Part shown: positions 1 through 8,293 of the stretch, one piece after another | Layout: each line of letters begins with the position of its first letter | Numbering within the stretch: position 1 is the first letter of the stretch | From: Mycobacterium interjectum | GTDB lineage: Bacteria; Actinomycetota; Actinomycetes; Mycobacteriales; Mycobacteriaceae | NCBI GenBank assembly: GCA_002102225.1 | Contig: LQPB01000044.1 | Location: 1-64,000, forward strand | Length of the DNA: 64,000 nt | Direction of reading: 5' to 3' | Program-made: the position numbers and the translations under genes | Notes under the pieces: generated by a model | The model's database searches: none | What the model was told of the DNA's origin: nothing | Seen by the model: the letters and a program-made list of their open reading frames with translations, nothing else

Positions 1-1652
1 CTGGTGGGTTCGGGGCGTCCGGACCCACCAGCCCCGCCGACCCCACCGCTGCCCAACAGCCCGGCGGCGCCGCCGGCCCCGCCCGGCACGCCGTTGGCGC
101 CGGAGCCGCCGGCCCCGCCGTCGCCGAGCAGCCACCCGCCCGGCGTCCCGCTGGCCCCACTGCCCGCGGCGCCGCTGATGCCGTTGCCGATCAGCGCGCG
201 CCCGGTCAGGGCCACGCTGGGCGCGTTGATCACGTTCAAAGCCGCCGCCGGCAGCAACAGCCCGTTGCTGCCCGCGGCGCCGTTGCCGCCGGCCGGCCCA
301 CCGAGTCCGCCGGTCCCGCCGGAGCCGCCGATGCCGAGCAACACGGCCCTGCCGCCGGCCCCACCGGCCCCGCCGGCGGAGCCCGCGGCGCCCTGTGCGC
401 CCGCCCCACCGGCACCGCCGTCGCCGGCCAGCAGGGCGCCGGCGCCGCCGGCGCCGCCAGCCCCGCCGGCCCCGGACAACGCGAACCCGCCGGCGCCACC
501 GGTTCCACCGAAACCGATCACGCCGGCGTCGCCGCCGGCCCCGCCGTGGCCGCCGGTGCCGCTGCCGAAGTTGTTGCCGCCGGCGCCGCCCGAGCCGGCG
601 GAGCCGAGCAGCCAGCCGGAGTGGCCGCCGCTACCGCCGGCCCCGCCGTCGCCGCTGAAGCTGGTGCCGCCGACACCGCCAGGGCCGCCGTTACCCACCA
701 GCAGGGCGCCGGCGCCGCCGGGCCCGCCGGCCCCGCCTGCCCCGGTGTCGCCCAGCCCGCCGGTGCCGCCGGCGCCGCCGGCACCGACCAGCATGCCGCC
801 GGCTCCGCCGGCACCGCCCGCACCGCCGGTGGCCCCGGCTCCGCCGACGCCGCCGGTGCCACCGCCGGCGCCAACCAGCCCGCCGAACGGCCCGCCGGCC
901 CCGCCGGCTCCGCCGACCCCGCCGGTCCCGGACGACGAGAACCCGCCGATCCCGCCGGGCCCGCCGGCGCCGAACAACCCACCGGCCCCGCCGATCCCAC
1001 CGGCTCCGCCGGTCCCGGCCGTCGAAGCGCCTCCGGTTCCGCCGGCCCCACCGGTGCCCAACAGCCATCCGCCGTGGCCGCCCGGACCGCCGGCCGCGCC
1101 GGTGCCGCCGGCCCCGCCCGCCCCGCCGGTGCCGATCAGCCCCGCGGCGCCGCCGGCCCCGCCGCCGCTACCGGGCGCGCCGGACCCGCCGGCCCCGCCG
1201 GAACCGAGCAACCAGCCGCCGGCCCCGCCGTTGGCCCCGGTCCCGGGCGCCGCGTTGGCGCCGTTGCCGATCAGGGGCCGCCCGGTGAACGTCAGCGTGT
1301 AGGCATTCGCCGCGTCCAGCAGGTTCCGCTCGATCGCTTGCAGATCCGGGAACTGCAGAAACGCCGCGCTCGTGGCCTCAGCGGAGGCGTAGGTGCCCGC
1401 GCCGCCGCTCAGCGCCTGCACGAACTGCTGCTGAAACGAGACGGCCTGAGCGCCCAACGTCTGATACGTCTGCCCGTAGTTGCCGAACAACCGCGCGATT
1501 GCGGCCGACACCTCGTCGGCGGCCGCCGGCACAATCCCGGTGGTCGACGGTGACCACGTCGCCGCGGCCACCTTGATCGCCTCCCCGATTTCACTCAAGT
1601 CCGCCGAGGCCGCGGATAAGGCCTCAGGTGCTGCGATCAGGAAAGCCGACAT
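1..1652 (-). CDS. PE_PGRS family protein, C-terminus cut by window edge
   Basis: The ATG at 1652-1650 opens a classic PE domain (begins [19 protein letters not shown]) of about 100 residues. It is followed by a GRPLIGNGA linker and a long Gly-Gly-Ala/Gly-Gly-Asn PGRS domain that runs off the left edge with no stop codon, so at least 550 residues are present. PE proteins are exported by type VII (ESX-5-type) systems and many PE_PGRS sit in the mycomembrane. The linker is repeated inside the PGRS domain: positions 180-245 encode, in the same frame, [21 protein letters not shown]. That looks like an internal module duplication. No ESX gene is nearby. The Pro-rich reading frames on the other strand are mirror images of the GGX codons. 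Family assignment is secure; the function of this member is unknown. Confidence 0.93.
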   Translation of the reverse strand, partial: MSAFLIAAPEALSAASADLSEIGEAIKVAAATWSPSTTGIVPAAADEVSAAIARLFGNYGQTYQTLGAQAVSFQQQFVQALSGGAGTYASAEATSAAFLQFPDLQAIERNLLDAANAYTLTFTGRPLIGNGANAAPGTGANGGAGGWLLGSGGAGGSGAPGSGGGAGGAAGLIGTGGAGGAGGTGAAGGPGGHGGWLLGTGGAGGTGGASTAGTGGAGGIGGAGGLFGAGGPGGIGGFSSSGTGGVGGAGGAGGPFGGLVGAGGGTGGVGGAGATGGAGGAGGAGGMLVGAGGAGGTGGLGDTGAGGAGGPGGAGALLVGNGGPGGVGGTSFSGDGGAGGSGGHSGWLLGSAGSGGAGGNNFGSGTGGHGGAGGDAGVIGFGGTGGAGGFALSGAGGAGGAGGAGALLAGDGGAGGAGAQGAAGSAGGAGGAGGRAVLLGIGGSGGTGGLGGPAGGNGAAGSNGLLLPAAALNVINAPSVALTGRALIGNGISGAAGSGASGTPGGWLLGDGGAGGSGANGVPGGAGGAAGLLGSGGVGGAGGSGRPEPT

Positions 1653-1747
1653 CTTCGACTCCCATCAAGTTCAACGGGGCGACTCGGACCGCTAACTCTA
1701 TTGAGTAGACCCGCGAATGTGAAGCCTTTCCGGGCTTGGCCTGAGCA

Positions 1748-2614
1748 CTACTTGCGCAGGGTGAATTGGTTGAGGTCGGTGTAGCCCTTGCGGAAGAGAT
1801 TCGCGCAGCCGGTGAGGTACTTCATGTACATCTCGTAGACCTCTTCGGACTGAATCGCGATGGCCTCGTCCTTGTGTGCCTCGAGGCCCGCGGCCCATAC
1901 GTCCAGGGTTTTTGCGTAATGCCGCTGCAGCGATTGGCGACGCTTCAGCTTGAAGCCGGCCTTCGCCGAGAACTCCTTGACCATGTCGATGGTCGGCAGG
2001 AAGCCGCCGGGAAAGATTTCGGTTTTCATGAAGTCGCTGAATTCGACTATCGCCGGAGTGAGCGGCAAGCCGGACTCGATGATTTCCTTCTCCGACAGCA
2101 CGGTGATGGTGTGCAACAGCATCGTGCCGCCGCTCGGCAACAACTCATAAGTTCTTTCGAAGAAGGCGTCGTAGCGGTCGTAGCCGACATGTTCGAACGG
2201 GCCGATCGCCACGATCCGGTCCACCGGCTCGTGAAACCGCTCCCAGCCCTCGAGCAACACCCGCTTGGAACGCGGGCTGTCCGAGGCGGCGAAGAGCTGC
2301 TCGACGTGGGCGACCTGGTTCTTGGACAGCGTGATGCCGACGACGTTGACGTCGTACTTCTCGATGGCGCGCATCATGGCCGCGCCCCAGCCGCAGCCGA
2401 GGTCCAGCAGTGTCATGCCCGGCCGCAAGTCCAGCTTGCTCAGCGAAAGGTCGATTTTGGCGATCTGCGCCTGTTCCAGCGTCATGTCGTCGCCGCCGAG
2501 CCAATAGGCGCAGGTGTACATCTGGGTGCGGTCGAGGAACAGGCGGAAGAAGTCGTCGGACAGGTCGTAGTGCGCCTGCACGTCCTCGAAATGCGGCGTC
2601 AGCTCCTCAGCCAT
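1748..2614 (-). CDS. Cyclopropane/mycolic acid methyltransferase (CmaA/MmaA family)
   Basis: This 288-residue protein is the usual length for the SAM-dependent mycolic acid methyltransferases CmaA1, MmaA1-4, PcaA and UmaA. These transfer a methylene or methyl group to the double bond of an acyl chain on AcpM. Visible features are the N-terminal HFEDVQAHYDLSDDFF signature, YTCAY with the conserved Cys, SAM motif I LLDLGCGWG, GPFEHVG with the carbonate-binding Glu, LLHTIT with His, and RHYAKTLD with the active-site Tyr. All catalytic positions known from CmaA1 are therefore present. It reads closest to CmaA1/MmaA2, but I cannot separate orthologue from paralogue. The ATG is preceded by a GGAGG ribosome site. 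It stands alone downstream of celA1 and is not in an mmaA1-4 cluster. Confidence 0.9.
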   Translation of the reverse strand: MAEELTPHFEDVQAHYDLSDDFFRLFLDRTQMYTCAYWLGGDDMTLEQAQIAKIDLSLSKLDLRPGMTLLDLGCGWGAAMMRAIEKYDVNVVGITLSKNQVAHVEQLFAASDSPRSKRVLLEGWERFHEPVDRIVAIGPFEHVGYDRYDAFFERTYELLPSGGTMLLHTITVLSEKEIIESGLPLTPAIVEFSDFMKTEIFPGGFLPTIDMVKEFSAKAGFKLKRRQSLQRHYAKTLDVWAAGLEAHKDEAIAIQSEEVYEMYMKYLTGCANLFRKGYTDLNQFTLRK

Positions 2615-2733
2615 CGTTCTGTTGCCTCCAATCCCTGTGCGGCTAGGGGTTTGTGGCCCACCCGAGGTGACCGTCGCTTGAGGTTACGACGACGCCCGTC
2701 TTCCTTGCCACAGATGAGGCCTCGCCGGCGCGT

Positions 2734-3714
2734 CTAGCCCGTCGCGTGCGCCAGATCGATGGCGTACTGATTCACGAAGGTGCCCGCCGGCGGATCGCCC
2801 TTGTCGCACGTCCCGTCGGATTCACCGGGACGCTTGATCCACAAGTAGGCATCGGCGTGCGCGCCCGCGGTCGCGGTGGTCGGCGGAGTGCCCAGCCCCC
2901 GGCCGCTGGGGTTGCACCAGTTGAGCCCGGAGTCGGGCGCCGGCCCGGCGCCGTTGCGCGACGTGTCGATGACGTAGTGCGAACCATTCGTGAGTCCGGA
3001 AATCGCCTCCCCGTACCCGATTTCGTCCGCGGTGGTGTAGAAGTTCGCGGTGTTCAGGCTGAAACCCCGCGCTCGGGCGACATCGACCTTGTTGAGCCTG
3101 GCGGCCATGTCGTCGGCGCTGTGCCAGCGCAGGTGACCGCCGTCGACGTAAACGGCGGTGCCCGGGTTGCGCGTCAGCGTGTCCACGGCGTAGCGAATCA
3201 GGTCGTAGCGTTCTTGGCGCTGGTCGGCCGACAGGCAGTCGGCCATGGCCAGCGCATCGGGTTCGAGGACGATCGTCGTCCGGGTGCCGCCCACGCTGGA
3301 CGCGATGCCGTCGATCCACCCGCGGTAGTCGTCGGCCGTCGCCATGCCACCCGCGGCGAAGCTGCCGCAGTCGCGGTGCGGGATCCCGTAGATCGCGAGC
3401 ACCGGGATGGCGCCGGCGGCCGCCGCGTCGCCGGTGTACTTCGCGACCGTCGACGCGGAAGAGCCCGGGACGATCCAGTAGGCCTGCGGCGTGTTGGCGA
3501 TGGCGGTCAACTCGGGACTCGGCGGATCGGCATGCTGCGCGGCGCGCATGGCCGCCGAGTTGGGATTGACGTAGAAGGGCATGCCGGCCAACGGGTTGGC
3601 GTCGTCGGCCAGGCGCACCGCCGGATCGACGAGACAGCTCGTCCCCACAACGGCCGCGACCGTGAGGAGGGGGGCGATCCAACGCGCGACTGCACTGGTA
3701 GCGGAGAACGTCAC
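2734..3714 (-). CDS. celA1: Exported glycoside hydrolase family 6 protein, CelA1-like
   Basis: This 326-residue protein has an N-terminal hydrophobic signal or anchor (residues about 10-30) and a GH6 (cellobiohydrolase/endoglucanase) catalytic domain. The GH6 hallmarks are YGIPHRDCGSFAAGG, containing the conserved catalytic-region Asp, and VLEPDALAMADCL with the second conserved acidic motif. NGSHYVIDTSRNGAG and LWIKRPGESDGTC are near-invariant in the CelA1 (Rv0062) group. The expected activity is hydrolysis of beta-1,4-glucan (cellulose) by inversion. The start at 3714 gives the secretion signal in frame. It is divergent from the TPM protein at 3802 across an 87-bp gap. CelA1 orthology is based on motif-level resemblance from memory. 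Confidence 0.88.
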   Translation of the reverse strand: MTFSATSAVARWIAPLLTVAAVVGTSCLVDPAVRLADDANPLAGMPFYVNPNSAAMRAAQHADPPSPELTAIANTPQAYWIVPGSSASTVAKYTGDAAAAGAIPVLAIYGIPHRDCGSFAAGGMATADDYRGWIDGIASSVGGTRTTIVLEPDALAMADCLSADQRQERYDLIRYAVDTLTRNPGTAVYVDGGHLRWHSADDMAARLNKVDVARARGFSLNTANFYTTADEIGYGEAISGLTNGSHYVIDTSRNGAGPAPDSGLNWCNPSGRGLGTPPTTATAGAHADAYLWIKRPGESDGTCDKGDPPAGTFVNQYAIDLAHATG

Positions 3715-3789
3715 CCCAGGAAAATTAGTGCATTGAGCGCCGGTCGGCGACGGCAGGTGATGGTGCGCCCTGCCGGGTCGGCGGCGGGC

Positions 3790-3795
3790 TAGATT
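3790..3795 (+). promoter_or_regulatory. -10 element of a probable leaderless promoter
   Basis: TAGATT fits the mycobacterial TANNNT -10 consensus and lies exactly 6 nt before the ATG of the TPM-domain gene at 3802. No Shine-Dalgarno sequence fits in between. The arrangement predicts transcription starting at the A of the ATG, giving a leaderless mRNA, which is common in mycobacteria. Inference from spacing only. Confidence 0.45.
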
Positions 3796-3801
3796 ACCCG
3801 T

Positions 3802-4704
3802 ATGCGGGTTGTTCGCCTGTTGGGTGCGGTCCTGGCGATTCTCACGGTGGGGTTACTACCGGCAGCACCCGCCGGCGCGCAACCGCCCGCCAAGCTCGCC
3901 GATCACATCACCGACAACACCGGGGCGTTGACGGACTCCGGCCGTGGCGCGGTCAGCTCGGCCATCGACCGGCTGTACCGCGACCGGCACATCCAACTGT
4001 GGGTGGTCTACGTCGACAACTTCTCCCGGTTCAAGCCCGACAACTGGGCGAACCAAACCCGCAGCGCCAGCGGCATGGGCGACCACGACGCGCTGTTGGC
4101 CGTGGCCACCAACACCAAGCTGTACGTGTTCGACGTGCCGGGCCTCCCAGTAGCCGAGTTAAACGCTTTGCGCAGCAATCAAATTGATCCCGCGATCAAC
4201 GCCAAAGAGTGGAGCATCGCCGCGGTCGCTGCGGCCGACGGGCTTGATAAGTCGGCTAGCCCGGCACCGTCGTCGAAGCGCAACTGGGTGCCGATCGCGA
4301 TCGGCGCCATCGTCGTTGTGGTCGTCGTCGCGGTGGCGGTTTTCGTGCTGTATCGCGCGCGCCGCCGCCGTCGCGCCGCGCGTGGCGATGGGCAGGTGAG
4401 CATTGAGGGGAGCGATCGGTCGGAGGGCACGGCGTTGTCCACCGCGGAGGCCCGAGTGCGGCAGATCTCCGACTACGCCGCCAGGCATCGCGACAGCATC
4501 GGCGCCGAGGCCCGGGCGCGGCTCGAGGACGCCAAGCGGTATCTGGAGGCGGCGCGCGGCACGCGGGCGACGAACGAGGCGGACGCGATCGCCTACGCCA
4601 ACAGGGCATCGACGCTGGCCGCCCAGGCGCAATCGCTGGCAAATTCCGACGTGTTGGCGGCGCATCGCCCCCGAGGTCGTCGAGGCAGCGCATCGAAGCG
4701 ATGA
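3802..4704 (+). CDS. TPM-domain membrane protein
   Basis: This 300-residue protein has a signal peptide (about 1-26, ending AGAQPP) and a periplasmic TPM domain (about 30-155, beginning LADHITDNTGALTD). A Pro/Ser linker leads to one transmembrane helix (about 168-187, Val-rich) and a basic RRRRRAAR stop-transfer. The cytoplasmic tail (about 200-300) is Ala/Arg-rich, probably helical, and contains SDYAARHRDSIGAEARARLEDA. TPM (Psb32/MOLO-1 type) domains have been linked to membrane-protein quality control and phosphatase-like folds. Mycobacteria carry a related protein (Rv2345 type). There is no catalytic motif I can point to. It is convergent with the DUF732 gene. Confidence 0.8.
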   Translation: MRVVRLLGAVLAILTVGLLPAAPAGAQPPAKLADHITDNTGALTDSGRGAVSSAIDRLYRDRHIQLWVVYVDNFSRFKPDNWANQTRSASGMGDHDALLAVATNTKLYVFDVPGLPVAELNALRSNQIDPAINAKEWSIAAVAAADGLDKSASPAPSSKRNWVPIAIGAIVVVVVVAVAVFVLYRARRRRRAARGDGQVSIEGSDRSEGTALSTAEARVRQISDYAARHRDSIGAEARARLEDAKRYLEAARGTRATNEADAIAYANRASTLAAQAQSLANSDVLAAHRPRGRRGSASKR

Positions 4705-4706
4705 TG

Positions 4707-4721
4707 GGCCGGTTCCCGGCC
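4707..4721. terminator. GC hairpin between convergent genes
   Basis: GGCCGG-TTC-CCGGCC forms a perfect 6-bp stem with a 3-nt loop immediately after the TPM stop codon, in the 42-bp gap to the convergent DUF732 gene. There is no U-tract, as is usual for mycobacterial terminators. Function is inferred from position. Confidence 0.4.
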
Positions 4722-4746
4722 GAAAACCCTTGCGGGGACAGCGATG

Positions 4747-5100
4747 TCAGGTGCAAAGGGTCGGGGCGTCGCACACGTTGCCGGGGCAGTAGGTGTTGTG
4801 TGCGGCGTTGACCAAGGTGCCGACGTCCAATAACGTCACGCCCCGCGCGTTCAAATGGGCGTGGATGTCGTCGGCGATTTGTTGCGGTGTCCAACCCCAG
4901 GTGAGGTCATAGCAGACCAGATGCGCCTCTCCGATGAGCGCCTCTTCCGTCTGGGGCGGCCACGTCAGGCCGACGGAGCGCAGCTGAGCGAGGTACGCGT
5001 CATCCTGCGGATTGGCACTCGCAACCGCGGCGCTAGCGACCAGGGCAGCTCCGGCCACGACGGGCACGGTAAGCGTTGCGAGCCAGCGGGGTGAGGACAT
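4747..5100 (-). CDS. Small secreted DUF732 protein
   Basis: The protein has 117 residues: a signal peptide (about 1-30, hydrophobic core then ASANPQDDAYLAQL) and one DUF732 domain, a small helical domain common in mycobacterial secreted proteins. Two Cys pairs are likely (LVCYDL, NTYCPGNVCDAPTLC). I chose the ATG at 5100 because AAGGGAG lies about 8 nt upstream and the signal peptide begins right there. A longer in-frame extension to 5181 lacks these. The LGxxW-containing helix and the ADDIHAHLN segment fit the family. Function is unknown. Confidence 0.82.
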   Translation of the reverse strand: MSSPRWLATLTVPVVAGAALVASAAVASANPQDDAYLAQLRSVGLTWPPQTEEALIGEAHLVCYDLTWGWTPQQIADDIHAHLNARGVTLLDVGTLVNAAHNTYCPGNVCDAPTLCT

Positions 5101-5213
5101 CGATGCGGCTCCCTTTTCTCTTGGCGTCGACGACGCGGCATGACGAATGGTAGCCGCGCCCAACGGCCACCAAAAGGTCATAGGTGATGAGAAAGCGGCA
5201 CGGATGCGGACGG

Positions 5214-5837
5214 CTAGCCGTTGCCCGAATACAGCGCACGCTCCCAGATCGTGGCAAGTGTGTCCACGAGCGCGTGCATGTCCGCGTCGGGGGTGTCAGG
5301 GGTCAACGTCAGCAGGCGGTGAATGTTCATGGTCACCAATGCCGTTGCCGTTCCGCGGGAATCAGCGATCCCACTGTTCGTGGCGTCAACGATCGACTCG
5401 GCGACCTCGATCACCGGGTCGATGAGGGCCGAGCGGGCCGCGGCCACCTCGGGATCATTGCCCGACGACCAGAACACCGCGCGCAGAATCGCCCCGTGCC
5501 GGCGATAGGTGTGTGCGGCACTCAGGAGCGCCTCGCGCCCGGCAGCAATGGGGTCCTCGGCTTGGCGCCATCGGGCCAGCGCCTCGTCGGCCTCAACACG
5601 CAGGGGCCGCACCAACGCGCCGATCAGGTCGGCGCGGTCGCGGAAATATACGTAAAAAGATTTGCGCGACAGGGTGGTTCGATCCATGATCGCCGCCACG
5701 GTTACCGCATCGGCGGGTTGCTCGGCCAGCAATCCGGACGCCGCCTCGAGGATTTCGCGCCGGGCCTCCGCTGGAGCGCGACGCCGCCGGCGTGGGGGAC
5801 CGGAATCTCGGCCACGAGCCACTCCCGTTACTGCCAC
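5214..5837 (-). CDS. TetR family regulator, EthR-like
   Basis: From the GTG at 5837 this is 207 residues, with an N-terminal TetR HTH (VTVAAIMDRTTLSRKSFYVYF) and an EthR-like C-terminal ligand domain (ends DTLATIWERALYSG). A TATACT hexamer (5844-5849 on this strand) stands 6 nt before this GTG, so the mRNA may be leaderless. A second GTG at 5822 is the alternative start. The gene is divergent from the small membrane protein at 5900. Two copies of a TACTGCCA-type palindrome fill the gap, one over its own -10, which implies autorepression and control of the neighbour. The ligand cannot be predicted. Confidence 0.88.
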   Translation of the reverse strand: MAVTGVARGRDSGPPRRRRRAPAEARREILEAASGLLAEQPADAVTVAAIMDRTTLSRKSFYVYFRDRADLIGALVRPLRVEADEALARWRQAEDPIAAGREALLSAAHTYRRHGAILRAVFWSSGNDPEVAAARSALIDPVIEVAESIVDATNSGIADSRGTATALVTMNIHRLLTLTPDTPDADMHALVDTLATIWERALYSGNG

Positions 5838-5847
5838 GGTGGCAGTA
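5829..5847. promoter_or_regulatory. TetR operator, copy 1
   Basis: TACTGCCACGGTGGCAGTA is a perfect palindrome apart from its central base. It overlaps the predicted -10 (TATACT) and the GTG start of the tetR gene. This is the expected position for autoregulation. Binding by this TetR is inferred from location and symmetry. Confidence 0.65.
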
Positions 5848-5859
5848 TAGTCATTGCCG

Positions 5860-5881
5860 TTAATGCCGCCCTGGCAGTAAC
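5860..5881. promoter_or_regulatory. TetR operator, copy 2 (imperfect)
   Basis: Read on the minus strand, this 22-bp stretch matches copy 1 at about 18 of 21 positions (GTTACTGCCA then GG, GGCA, TA). Its centre lies about 33 bp, or three helical turns, from that of copy 1. It sits just upstream of the ribosome site of the membrane-protein gene at 5900, so it is placed to control that gene. Confidence 0.55.
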
Positions 5882-5899
5882 GGCTGGGAGGAGCCTCCG

Positions 5900-6292
5900 A
5901 TGAGATCTGGCTGGACGGGCGCCGCCAGCGCCCCGCGCTGGTATTGCGTGGTCGTTGCGTTGTTTCTTGCGGTGCGTGCGACCTCGACGCTGGTGGCGGG
6001 AGCAACTTTTGCCCTGCCAGGGGATGGGTGGCGATCGGTCTGGCAGTTGGCGATGGTCGGTGTGCTCGCCGTCGGCCTCGCCTACCCCCGGGCCGCGCCC
6101 GGGGCCGCGGGGATGGTCGGACTGGTTTATGCCGCGGCTACCGGACTCGAGGCATATCACGGCACCGACCTGCTGGGAGCGGTGCCGGTCGACCTGCGCG
6201 ACCGCGTCGTTCATCCGGTGCTGGCGGGGCTCGCCTTGCTCTGCGTGCTGCTGGGGCGGCGGCGAAGCGCCGACCCGCTGTCCACGACGTGA
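5900..6292 (+). CDS. Small four-helix membrane protein
   Basis: The protein has 130 residues with about four hydrophobic segments (residues 15-36, 45-62, 68-82, 105-122) and a short basic C-terminus (GRRRSADP). GGAGG precedes the ATG. I recognise no family. It is divergent from the tetR gene, and the second operator copy lies directly in front of it. It is therefore the most likely target of that regulator, in the manner of a TetR-controlled membrane or efflux-associated protein. The MFS transporter converges on it with a 26-bp gap. Confidence 0.7.
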   Translation: MRSGWTGAASAPRWYCVVVALFLAVRATSTLVAGATFALPGDGWRSVWQLAMVGVLAVGLAYPRAAPGAAGMVGLVYAAATGLEAYHGTDLLGAVPVDLRDRVVHPVLAGLALLCVLLGRRRSADPLSTT

Positions 6293-6318
6293 ATCCGGTT
6301 GGCGCCCAAGGCAACTCG

Positions 6319-8064
6319 TTATGCGACTTGTTCGACCTCGTCCCCGTACCGTCCGGGATTGACCAGCGACGCCAGCGCGCCGGTCAGCATCATGACCGCC
6401 GCCGCGACGAATACCACCACCAGTCCGGCGTGGAACGGTCCCGCGATCAAATCGGGGAAAAACGATTTGCCGGTCAGCACGTCGGCGTTGACGCCGGGTT
6501 GCTGCAGCGCATGCGATCGGGTGAGCAACTCGGCGACCGGGTTGTAACCCAGAAACGCGGCGAACAGGCTGCCCACCGGTGGCAGGTTGGCCACATCCTG
6601 CGCCACCGCCGCCGATACGCCCTGCCGTTGCAGCCCGCTGCTCAGCGCCTGCGGCAATGTATGCGCCAGGCCAACGACCATCAGCGAGAAGAAGACTCCG
6701 ATCGACAGCGCCGAGCCGGCGTTGAAGAACGTCGCCCGAACGCCGGACGCGGCTCCCCGCTGCGCGGCCGGAACGCTCGACATGATCGCGGCGGTGTTGG
6801 GTGCGGTGAAGACGCCGCCACCGAGGGCGTTGAGGAAGGTCAGCAGCGCGAATACCCGGTAGTCGAAATTCACCGGGATCATCAGCAGCCCGATGAACGT
6901 GCCCGCCATCAGCAGCATCCCGGCGACCGCGAACGGCCGCGCGCCGAACCGGTCCGCCAGCCATCCCGCCATCGGCGCCGCGAACAGGAACCCGATGGTC
7001 GCCGGCAGCAGGTAGATGCCCGACCACAGCGGCGTCGACTCGAAGCTGTATCCATGAAGCGGCAACCAGATGCCCTGCAGCCAGATGATCAGCATGAACT
7101 GCAAGCCGCCGCGGCCCATGGACGACATCAGGTTGGCCAGGTTGCCCATCCCGAACGCCGTCGATCGAAACAGCCGGATGTCGACCATCGGCTGCTGCGA
7201 CCGCAACTCGATGACGCAGAACGCGATCAGCAGCAACACACCGAACGCGATCGAGCCGAGCACCCACGGGTTCGTCCAGCCCGTCGCATGACTCCCGTAC
7301 GGCTGAATGCCGTAGGTGATGCCCACCAGAATGACGGTCAAGCCGACGCCGAATGTCACAGTGCCGGGCCAGTCCAACGGCCCAGGCGTAGGCACACCGA
7401 TATCGTGCAGCGAGCGCACACCCCAAATGGTGCCCACCAAGCCGATCGGCACGCCGACCCAGAAGATCGCGCGCCAGTCCCACCCCGCCAGCAGCCCCCC
7501 GATCATCAGGCCAAGAAACGAGCCGGCCACCGCGGCGACCATGTTGAACCCGAGCGCCATGCCGCGCTGATTGCTCGGGAACGCGTCGGTGAGGATCGCC
7601 GCCGACAACGCCATCAGGATCGCGCCGCCGATGCCCTGGATGACGCGCCAGCCGATCAGCCACAGCGCGCCGCGGCCGAGGTGGAAAGGATCGAACGACA
7701 GCGCAATCGCCGCGACGGTGAACACGGCGAAGCCGAAGTTGTAGATGCGCACCCGGCCGAACATGTCGCCGAGTCGTCCGACAAACACGACCAGGACCGC
7801 GGTGACGACGAGATAGCCCATGAGCATCCACAGCAAAAAGCCGATATTCGCCGGGGCGAGTGGGTCCAGGCCGATCCCGCGAAAGATCGCGGGCAAGGAG
7901 ATCAGCACGATCGACGCGTTGATCATCGCTAGCAGCATGCCCAGCGTCGTGTTCGACAGGGCGACCCACTTGTAGTGCGGGTGGTCGCGGTCCCAGCGGA
8001 GCCGCAGGCCGTTCTTCTGGGCGGGCTCCAGCGTCGGGTCGGTCGCGGCGAGGCTGTCCGCCAT
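6319..8064 (-). CDS. MFS transporter, DHA2 (14-TM) drug:H+ antiporter family
   Basis: This 581-residue protein has the length and spacing of a 14-helix DHA2 exporter (EmrB/QacA type). The conserved MFS loop between helices 2 and 3 reads GRLGDMFGRVRIYNFG. The motif-C region in helix 5 reads NMVAAVAGSFLGLMIGG, and RVIQGIGGAILMALSAAIL is typical of helix 4. The N-terminal 40 residues are soluble and charged. The role is proton-driven export of a hydrophobic or cationic compound; the substrate is unknown. It is convergent with the TetR-controlled membrane gene, so TetR control of this gene is not implied. A candidate promoter lies at 8108-8135. Confidence 0.88.
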   Translation of the reverse strand: MADSLAATDPTLEPAQKNGLRLRWDRDHPHYKWVALSNTTLGMLLAMINASIVLISLPAIFRGIGLDPLAPANIGFLLWMLMGYLVVTAVLVVFVGRLGDMFGRVRIYNFGFAVFTVAAIALSFDPFHLGRGALWLIGWRVIQGIGGAILMALSAAILTDAFPSNQRGMALGFNMVAAVAGSFLGLMIGGLLAGWDWRAIFWVGVPIGLVGTIWGVRSLHDIGVPTPGPLDWPGTVTFGVGLTVILVGITYGIQPYGSHATGWTNPWVLGSIAFGVLLLIAFCVIELRSQQPMVDIRLFRSTAFGMGNLANLMSSMGRGGLQFMLIIWLQGIWLPLHGYSFESTPLWSGIYLLPATIGFLFAAPMAGWLADRFGARPFAVAGMLLMAGTFIGLLMIPVNFDYRVFALLTFLNALGGGVFTAPNTAAIMSSVPAAQRGAASGVRATFFNAGSALSIGVFFSLMVVGLAHTLPQALSSGLQRQGVSAAVAQDVANLPPVGSLFAAFLGYNPVAELLTRSHALQQPGVNADVLTGKSFFPDLIAGPFHAGLVVVFVAAAVMMLTGALASLVNPGRYGDEVEQVA

Positions 8065-8107
8065 CTATATCTCAGCCGTCATCAGTCATCGCCTGCCCGT
8101 TGAGCCA

Positions 8108-8135
8108 AAGTTACTTATGTTAGCCATACAAACAA
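8108..8135 (-). promoter_or_regulatory. Candidate promoter for the MFS gene
   Basis: On the minus strand TTGTTT (8135-8130) and TAACTT (8113-8108) are separated by 16 nt, giving a reasonable -35/-10 pair. It lies about 45 nt upstream of the ATG at 8064, in an AT-rich stretch between the MFS gene and the preceding PE_PGRS gene. Prediction from sequence only. Confidence 0.35.
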
Positions 8136-8293
8136 ACGGGAAATCACAGGCGAGACCTGACCACGACAACGGGCGCCGGAGATCAACCGAACAAACGCGC
8201 CCAATAATCAACCGACCCTGAATTAGGACTTCCTGCCCTCGGCGATAACCAGTGCGGCCCAGGCGAATCCGATTGAGCCGCCGATGCCGAGCC

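Noticed and set aside
4..1302. Long Pro-rich open frame (PPAPP repeats) on the plus strand
   Set aside because: It is the antisense reading of the GGX codons of the PE_PGRS gene. The same applies to Pro-, Ala- or Arg-rich frames opposite the other PE_PGRS genes (8252-9583, 11233-11859, 48641-50140).
5828..7969. 713-codon minus-strand open frame
   Set aside because: It overlaps the MFS transporter gene in another frame with an Arg-rich, unrecognisable product.
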